Below are positions 57,741-64,000 of a DNA stretch of 64,000 nt, piece after piece. Source of the DNA: Calliphora vicina (Eukaryota; Arthropoda; Insecta; Diptera; Calliphoridae); assembly GCF_958450345.1 (NCBI RefSeq), contig NC_088781.1, positions 71,559,240-71,623,239 of the forward strand, written 5' to 3'. The notes under the pieces are model-generated. The model saw only the letters and a program-made list of their open reading frames with translations. It had not been told where the DNA came from and made no database searches. The first letter of the stretch is position 1, and each line of letters begins with the position of its first letter. The position numbers and the translations under genes are program-made.

Positions 57741-58193
57741 TGTCTCCTCTATCAAAATTTATTGGTCGGACCTTGTAACTTTGGAAAAAATTTGATTTTT
57801 TTGTATAGAGTAACAGAAAAGAGTGTTTTTTTAAAAAATTTTGTAAGTATTTTAGTCAAGTTTAGTTTTGTTAACACAATATTAAAAAAATACAATACAA
57901 CTCTTTTCATTTATATTTAAATACATTATATGACTAACAACGTGAAGTCAATATTTTTTCTGGAAAAAGTAATAGAAACACGTAAAAGGATTCAATTTTC
58001 AGAGGCACATCTTTTTTATTTTTAGTTAAAAAATTATTTTATTTTATAATTTTGTTGCTCTACCTTTGTTTTCAATGGAAAATCACTCATCCTGAATTTT
58101 TTTCCCCACAATTCGTCCTTATTTTACGGACTGAAACCAGGTCCAGTATTTTGGATAAAGAACAAAATATTCGCCCCGGACTACGCAAATACA

Positions 58194-58490
58194 TTGCAAA
58201 GCATAATACTTCCATTTGCTGAGAAAGAGGTGCCCTTGAGATGGGAGTTTCAGCAGGACAATGATTCGAAGCACTCCTCAAAATTGGCAAAGGACTGGTT
58301 TGCTTTCAACAAAGTACCTCTTATGGAATGGCCATCGCAGTCACCGGACCTAAACCCACTAGAACACCTTTGGATAGTGCTCAAGAGAAAGCTGGAGGGT
58401 TTCGCCCGAAAAATGTATGTATTGAAATCAATAAAAATAAATAAGGACGAATTATGGGGGGAAAATCCAGGAAAAGGGGTTTTCCATTGA
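58194..58490 (+). pseudogene. Tc1 transposase catalytic fragment
   Basis: The reading has FQQDNDSKHSSKLAKDWF, then PSQSPDLNPLEHLWIVLKRK, so the second Asp and the Glu of the DD34E core remain. The DNA-binding domain and first Asp are missing. It is a dead fragment within the foldback element. Confidence 0.8.
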
Positions 58491-58579
58491 CAAGGACGTT
58501 TGGAAATGTGCCTCTAAAAATTGAATCCTTTTACGCGTTTCTATTATTTTTCCAGTAAAAATATTGACCCTTCACATTG

Positions 58580-58682
58580 CCATTCCCACGACAGCCGGTT
58601 CTACGCACCGGAATGACCCGAGTTCACTCGGAAAAGGGCTGTCAACTCAGCAAACACTGCTGCTGGTACAACAACAACAACT
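58580..58682 (+). mobile_element. SINE-like insert with (CAA)n tail
   Basis: A 103-bp insert is flanked by CTTCACATTG (58570-58579, 58683-58692), a 10-bp target duplication. The inverted arm of the host element gives the approximate empty site. It reads CCATTCCCACGACAGCCGGT...ACTGCTGCTGGTACAACAACAACAAC. The tail resembles that of the LINE at 39270-41505 (TGCTGCTACAACAACAAC), suggesting mobilisation by that LINE. It may be a truncated SINE or a LINE-3'-end chimera. Confidence 0.68.
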
Positions 58683-58705
58683 CTTCACATTGTTAGTCAT
58701 ATAAT

Positions 58706-59165
58706 AGCTCTGTTCAATAACTAAAAGTTGTTACTAGTTAGTAACAATTGTTACTGGGAAAGCGTTCATTAACTCAAAAAACTTGCAAGTAGAGAAAAAA
58801 TCAAGAACGTATAAATTTTAGAGAGTGTTCTCTCGTTGCAAACTATTACAAGTTCTATTTGGAACTCGTAATAGTTAGCAGCTTATATTTCAAATGTTTT
58901 GTATTATTGTTTATTTATTTACAATTTTATTTTTGTGGTGAAAAAATGTCAAAAAAAAAGAATTATCAATAAAATTGAAGAAAATGTGAGTATTTATACA
59001 TTTTAAAAGGAATAAAATAAGAAAATTGTGTGTATAAAACAATTGTTACTGGAAAAGCGTTCATTTACTTTTTACTATTATTGAGAATTTAAAAGAGTAA
59101 TTTTGTAAATTTTGATTTTATTCTCTCGTTGCAAGTATTTACTGGGAAAGTAAATGAACAGACCT
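58706..59165. mobile_element. MITE with AAT target duplication
   Basis: The ends are AGCTCTGTTCAATAACT and the near-inverse ATGAACAGACCT. AAT (or TAAT) flanks both ends. The other arm of the foldback element shows the empty site (ATTATATGAC, reverse GTCATATAAT). Subterminal GTTACTGGGAAAGCGTTCAT is repeated, diverged, near 58764, 59046 and 59137. It is 460 bp and non-coding; GTTCA ends and a 3-bp duplication fit PIF/Harbinger. Confidence 0.75.
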
Positions 59166-59547
59166 AATGTATTTAAATATAAATAAAAAAAAGGAATTAT
59201 GTTTTTTCTTATGTTGTATGTCTGATAAACAAAACTGCATACAATTTTTTTTTTAACAAATCTAAACTTGACTAAAATACTTACAAAATTTTAAAAAAGC
59301 ACTCGTTTCTATTATTTTTTTCAACACTGTATATGGCCTGGGACAAATACGGCTAGAGATTTTTAACAAATCGACCATTTCCTATTTGATTTTTTGGTTA
59401 TATTTCATTTTAGAAAGTTCTGTATTGAGAACTATTAAGTAAAAACTAAATGCAAAATTTAATATTTGTTTGAAAAAACGATTCATCTTTGTAAAATCAT
59501 TTCCAAACATCAGAGACGTCACATTTCCAAGCATCATAGTTATTTAC

Positions 59548-60051
59548 CTGAACATACGGAATAGCTGATCGATTTCCGAATCACCTTGAAATAGTGGTTT
59601 TCTGGTAGCCATTTCTGCAAAAATACATCCAATAGACCATATATCTACTGGGCACGAGTACCGCGGAGATCCCAGCAAAACTTCTGGAGCTCTGTACCAA
59701 AGAGTTACAATTTCGTGGGTGTAAATACGTACGGGAATACCAAATGAACGCCCAAGTCCAAAATCCGCTACTTTTATTATACCATTTTTGTCAATCAGTA
59801 AATTTTGTGGCTTTAAGTCACGATGCAAAACTCTTCTTCGATGACAGAATAAAATAGCACTTGTTATTTGATAAAGGTAACTTCTTACAAGCTCAGTGTC
59901 TAATGTTTTTTCTGGTGGCAAAGAGTCCATATACTTTTTAAGGTCCATAGACAGGAACTCAAAAATTAAATACAAACGATTTTCTTCCATTAGGACATCT
60001 TCAAGACAAACAATGTTGGGATGTTTTAGTTCTTTCAACAACGATATCTCC
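59548..60051 (-). CDS. Cdk1: Cdk1 exon 2 (kinase core)
   Basis: It is preceded by the acceptor AATTTTTAG (60052 and up) and followed by the donor CAG|GTAAATAA. It encodes residues 50-218. It completes PSTAIRE (cyclin-binding helix, residues 45-51), then EFLSMDLKKYMDSL, the catalytic loop VLHRDLKPQNLLID (D128), KVADFGLGRSFG (D146), the T-loop VRIYTHEIVTLWYRAPE with activating Thr161, and SCPVDIWSIGCIFAEMATRK. All residues needed for ATP and Mg binding and for activation by Cdk-activating kinase are present. Cdk1 with cyclins A and B drives entry into mitosis; this copy looks functional. Confidence 0.97.
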
Positions 60052-60824
60052 CTAAAAATTAATACAAAGTTTTTTATTTTAAAATTTTTATTTTTTTAAA
60101 AAATTTACAATAATAGCGGTATTCACAATGTATAGTACTTGACCTAGTAAAAAAGCAGAAAAGCTATTTATTGACAAACATTTAAATTTCTAATGTATTT
60201 TGTTTTCAGAAATATATTTTAGAGCATAGATATTTCATAGAATGTCAGTCAGCATGACGCACTTTTGCTTTATTCTATATTCTTTTTCATCTTGAAGATA
60301 TGTACATAGAGGGAATATAATTTATGGATGGTTTTTAAAAAATCTTTTAGTTTGCTATTTAATTTTTAAAATTTTCTGTTGTTTGATGTTACATCAATTG
60401 TATAAATGAGAACTTATTACCTAATATTGCTGTATCATGATTTAAACAATTGTTTTCCGTTCTAGGGGTTAATATTAAACTTTGTAATTATTGTAACATG
60501 CGTCAACAATACAATTAGTTATCTTTGAAATAAATAAAACACAAGTACCTACATATGTATCGAATGCCGTCTTTATTTAATAACAGAATCCTGTATAGCC
60601 TGATTATTAATTTATAAAAAAATGTGTTTCATTATTTTTAATTCATGCTGCCTTCAATATTTTATGTCGAAAACCAGTGTCTTATAAAAGTTAATTTTTC
60701 AAAACCATATTTTATATAATGGTTAAAAAAAATTTATATAAATACCTATTAAAAATGTTCGCCAATTTTAAGAGTACGTGTAAAATTGACCAAAATCTAA
60801 GATAATTTGAAGCAAATAGTGTAC
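60052..60824 (-). other. Cdk1: Cdk1 intron 1, 773 bp
   Basis: A phase-2 intron splits the Arg codon of PSTAIRE. The donor is AATAAG|GTACAC, the acceptor TTTTTAG|GG. No transposon ends were recognised in it, in contrast to intron 2. Confidence 0.93.
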
Positions 60825-60973
60825 CTTATTGCTGTGGATGGTATACCCTCATCATCGGACTCGAGACGAATTTTTTTCATTGCAACTATTTGTCCAGTTA
60901 GCCTGTTGCGCCCCTTGTATACAACGCCATAGGTACCTTCACCTATTTTTTCAATTTTTTGAAAATCCTCCAT
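60825..60973 (-). CDS. Cdk1: Cdk1 exon 1 (N-terminal kinase lobe)
   Basis: The start is taken at the ATG at 60973, which gives MEDFQKIEKIGEGTYGVVYK as in other fly Cdk1 proteins. No upstream in-frame ATG precedes it. The glycine loop GEGTYG holds Thr14 and Tyr15, the inhibitory sites phosphorylated by Wee1/Myt1 and cleared by Cdc25 (String). Lys33 (VAMKK) binds ATP. The exon ends in PSTAIR, at the Arg50 codon split. Exon 1 (149 nt) plus exon 2 (504) plus exon 3 (259) make 912 nt: 303 residues and a stop, against 297 in Drosophila. Confidence 0.97.
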
Positions 60974-61120
60974 TGAAATCAATTATTTCTCAAACATCCA
61001 CAATGCCGCCAAGCTTTTCAATACAGCAATGCTAATTAGTGATGTAAATACTGTTTTTCACATAAGTACCGGTTACTGGTTATTATTGCCAATAATGAGT
61101 GATGTCAACTATTACAGGTT
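60974..61120 (-). promoter_or_regulatory. Cdk1 5' leader with E2F-like site
   Basis: On the minus strand, AAGCTTGGCGGCATTG lies about 30-45 nt upstream of the ATG. TTGGCGGC resembles the E2F core, and E2F control of cell-cycle genes is established in flies. No TATA box or DRE (TATCGATA) was seen close by. The transcription start is not known. Confidence 0.3.
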
Positions 61121-61655
61121 TATAATGCTTCCTACTTGGGATGCCAATTCCGTGATTTTTGTTATACCGTAAAAAATGTCAAATTCAGCAATCTAATATT
61201 TGATTTAATATGTTTCCTTATATTTATTTAATAGTGCATTTACACCAAATCAAAAACATATTGGATTTTGAAAAACCAAATTTCAAACACCACTACGTTT
61301 CTGTTTGCCAAATACACAGTGGTATTAGGTATGACGATTTTACGTAATTTTGGCGATTTTTTTTAGGAAATTTAGTGATTCGACGTTTGGCGATTTCTTT
61401 TGTAAATTCGCTAGCATGCCGACGATTTTTCCACTTAAATTTTATTTTAGAAATTAAAATAAATATATGAAGAAGAGTGTTTTTCTTGAAATTTATGTAA
61501 AACTAAAGATTTCTAAATGAACAATTGAAATTTGCAATCAATTTGTTGTAGATACAAATAAGAATGAAAGATTTTTCTGGTAAGTATTGTCGAGTACAAT
61601 AAAAAAAATTTTTGCTTGAGAAATACATTAAGATTTCTCAAGGTTACTTAAATAG
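61120..61655. other. Upstream of Cdk1: no recognised feature
   Basis: AT-rich DNA without recognisable genes or transposon ends. Confidence 0.35.
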
Positions 61656-61659
61656 CATA

Positions 61660-61775
61660 TATACCATCGACAAATAATTTCAATATCGAAATTCTTGTTC
61701 AATATCGAATGCCATAATCTCAAATAACAAAATAACGATGCATTTTACTCGATATCGAATGCGGTAATTCGTTCC
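61660..61775. repeat. Dispersed repeat, second copy of 131-292
   Basis: AATGCCATAATCTCAAATAA and ACTCGATATCGAATGCGGTA align with 221-285. The right edge GTTCCCAG corresponds to GACCCCAGG in the first copy. Confidence 0.45.
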
Positions 61776-62440
61776 CAGAGCTTCAAATTAATTCAATGTG
61801 AGCTTAATTCAGCAATATTTTAATTTGGTATTAAAAATAGCCAGCCACTCATTCCATAAATCCATTCCAAATATCTAATTCTTTAGCTTCATTCAAAGGA
61901 TTTTATTTTAATAGAATTCATTAATCGCTGAATTAATTCATAATGTAATTAACTTGTAAGAAAATTCATAAAATTTTTTTAACCAAAACCTAATTGAAGA
62001 AAAAATGTAATCATTCAAAACATATTTAAAGCTATTTTGTAATGGATTTGAATTAAGGAACATTTTAATGATTCTATAAGGAATGAATTCAATACATTTG
62101 ATTCAATACAAATGAATTAAGCCTATGAATTAATTTATAATGAATTCATTAACGGAATGGTTAAGAGATACAGTTTAATTTTATTTCGAAAATGGTATTA
62201 AGAATTAATTCTATCGAGTCTTTGCTTATAAGTGCATAAAGGTATTAAAAACAGATTTTTTACCAGCAACTAAACATTTTTGAGGTGTTTGGCAAATTTC
62301 AAAAACAGATTGCTATTATACTCGACAACTCCTATCAGAACAAGTAAGAATGTTATATTCGTATTGAGTATTTAGGAAATTATATAAAAATTACTCCTAA
62401 ATATTTAAAAACTGATTATTTTCTTCTTTTTTATAAAAAA
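61776..62440. other. AT-rich stretch rich in GAATTAA motifs
   Basis: Many AATTCATTAA, GAATTAA and inverse motifs, without a defined repeat unit. No gene was recognised. Confidence 0.35.
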
Positions 62441-62850
62441 CTAGCTGTCCCGGCAAACGTTGTTCTGCCATAGCTCATACAAAGTTTGAAGACTGCCACT
62501 ATAATAGTACTCCAGATATGCAATAATAAATTTTTATTTTGTATGGGAGGTGCCACGCCCATTGTACCTATATAGGTCAATTGTGAATCTAAACCATCCA
62601 GGGACAAACTCAAACACACAAAAAATGTCATCGAAATCGGCACAGCCGTTACGGAGGAGTTCAGTTACTAACACTCGTACAGAAGAATGCCATATCTCCG
62701 GAACTACTATGCCAATTTCGTAAAAACTTCACATAAACCATCTACAGACCATCCCCAACGTACCCTGAAATTTTGGTTGAAATCGGTCGACCCGTTTTCG
62801 CAGTTAGTGGTGACATCAAAATGTACATTTCTTTTTATATATAAGATTTC
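62441..62850 (+). repeat. ACTAGCTGTCCCGGCAAACG dispersed repeat, near complete
   Basis: It starts ACTAGCTGTCCCGGCAAACG, includes two ATCGG(C/T)(A/C)GACCCGTT-type motifs (GAAATCGGCACAGCCGTTAC, GAAATCGGTCGACCCGTTTT), and ends TTTTATATATAAGATTT. The same opening module is at 3359 and 12453. This is a common arthropod repeat type; I cannot name the family from sequence alone. Confidence 0.5.
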
Positions 62851-63265
62851 TAAATATGAATGTCAGTAGTTTGTAATCCGTATAATAGTATTTTTTAATA
62901 TTATATTAAGAAGAAGAATTTTTATTTTTAAAATACTATTTCAAAAATAGTTCTTCAGATTGTTTTTATGTGAATATTGTTAAAAATTTACAATATTTAA
63001 TATTAATATATTAATATTAGTGGTTATTATGTCGAACGTTTTTTTCTGATTAATATTATTAATTATTATTTAGGCTCAAGTTCATTAAATTGATTTCCAT
63101 AGAAATACAATTTATTCTATTAAATTTTCATAATTCTAAAGAATACTGAAAAAATTATATTTAGACACACGGCAGAATGAGTATTCTGTCGTCCGTCGCG
63201 TCTACACGCATTTTTATTTTGTCCTCAAATAAATGTCGCGATCCGTCCAATATTGATAATATGTA
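62851..63265. other. AT-rich stretch with no recognised feature
   Basis: Nothing recognised. A GC-richer patch, GTCGTCCGTCGCGTCTACACG, lies at about 63189. Confidence 0.35.
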
Positions 63266-63269
63266 CTTA

Positions 63270-64000
63270 CAGTGCCGGACTTAAATATTCACACAGCATA
63301 CAGGTTTATCTTTAATCGTCCATATTTTTTAAACGAAGGCCCCAACATCCGTTCGGATTTCAACAAAAATATTTATTTACATATAACTTATGGAAATATA
63401 TCAGAAAAATAATTATCTAATGTTTCGAAGTTCGATTTTAAGGGGAACAAAAATATTCACACAGTTTCTAATTTATAATAGGAAAATAGTTTTTTTTAAT
63501 AGTTTAATATGTTGTGGAGTAGCCTATCTTTTTAATGACTTCTTTTAATCGTCTTGGCATTGAATCGATCAATTTTTGGTGACGCCAGCTCCAATATTTT
63601 GCCATTTTTGTAACAGGACTTCTTTAAGTTGAGTCTTACTAATAATATGGTTCTTTTCTACACGTTCGGCCAATTTATCCCACACATGTTCTATGGAATT
63701 CATGTTAGGTGATTGCGGAGGAGTCGGGAGAATGTGGGGAACATGATGCACTATTCATATTCGGACGTCATGGGCAGTGTGTTTGGAGTCATTGTACTGC
63801 TGAAAATAGAAACGTTCCCAAGCTTTAACTTTAGAGCGCATTGTAAGGTACACTGTTTTGTCCATTGAACCGTCGATGAAAACTAAGTTTCCTACACCAG
63901 ATGCAGCCATACAACCCCACAACATGACCCCTTATCCACCATGTTTGACAGTGTTTACTACATTGTTATTTTCCAATTCAGTGTTTGGCCTTCTCCAAAC
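63270..64000 (-). mobile_element. Tc1-like element, cut by the window end
   Basis: The end CAGTGCCGGACTTAAATATT lies beside TA (63268-63269), with an inner repeat AAAAATATTCACACAGTTTC at about 63449, an IR/DR layout. The minus strand encodes the transposase tail: QSPNMNSIEHVWDKLAERVE (catalytic Glu), KTQLKEVLLQKWQNI. Upstream readings up to 64000 (FQQYNDSKHTA-like near 63760-63800, in another frame) are broken. The other end is outside the window. Confidence 0.75.

Larger units (their letters stand above)
57805..59329. mobile_element. Foldback Tc1-like element next to Cdk1 exon 2
   Basis: The right end is CAACACTG beside TA. Left (57805-58115) and right (58435-59329) flanks are reverse complements: GTAAGTATTTTAGTCAAGTT, GACTAACAACGTGAAG, AGTAATAGAAAC and CTAAAAATTGAATCC-type blocks recur in mirror order. 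The inverted part even includes transposase C-terminal sequence (ATAAGGACGAATT(G/A)TGGGG in both arms), so both ends derive from the same 3' end. The right arm is stretched by a SINE-like insert and a MITE. The exon 2 donor is about 220 bp away. Confidence 0.75.

Noticed and set aside
59544..60982. Cdk1 as a processed pseudogene
   Set aside because: Introns with proper GT-AG sites and phase are present, and no stops or frameshifts occur in any of the three exons.
60974..60982. Upstream start giving MISMEDF for Cdk1
   Set aside because: The first codon there is TTG, not ATG. The ATG at 60973 gives the conserved MEDF start.

Overview
This is AT-rich nuclear DNA from an insect, almost certainly a higher fly (Diptera). 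The only host gene I can support is the mitotic kinase Cdk1 (cdc2), on the minus strand. Its exons are at 60825-60973, 59548-60051 and 42341-42599, and they encode a 303-residue protein very close to the Drosophila sequence as I recall it. Everything else I recognise is mobile DNA. The mix of copia, Ty3/gypsy (ATAT target duplications), BEL/Pao, Jockey-type LINEs, Tc1 elements, hAT elements and DINE-1/Helentron-like repeats is typical of a brachyceran fly genome. A calyptrate such as a blow fly or house fly is likely, but that is inference.

Layout. 1-3570: a mosaic of MITEs, Tc1 scraps and Helitron helicase scraps. 3576-10803: one hAT element with an 8-bp target duplication, swollen to 7.2 kb by a truncated copia (minus strand) and an internally deleted gypsy (plus strand). 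10805-15970: Helitron helicase relic, two MITEs, a CR1/Jockey-like LINE relic and half a Tc1. 16134-21860: a tRNA-like element split by a solo LTR, a hAT element, and two LINE relics. 22043-25785: a giant inverted duplication (about 3.7 kb) whose arms each carry a solo LTR at mirror positions. 26165-39124: a second copia, interrupted by a hAT (itself holding a MITE) in its pol gene, and in its 5' LTR by Helentron sequence that holds a nearly complete LINE. 39125-42086: a gypsy 3' end split by a LINE.

42341-60973 is Cdk1. Its second intron is 16,948 bp and holds a near-perfect 136-bp inverted repeat and a Jockey-type LINE. That LINE is broken by a Tc1, a BEL element (itself holding another Tc1, which holds a hAT MITE), an RTE 3' end (whose TA tail holds a Tc1 with an intact transposase) and a hAT. 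A foldback Tc1 sits only about 220 bp from exon 2. Beyond Cdk1, 61000-64000 holds dispersed repeats and a Tc1 cut by the window end.

No bacterial features, CRISPR arrays, rRNA genes or functional tRNA genes were seen. The window is best read as a stratified record of transposon insertions around and inside an essential cell-cycle gene. Target duplications and paralogous empty sites in the window itself fix many boundaries and the order of insertion.
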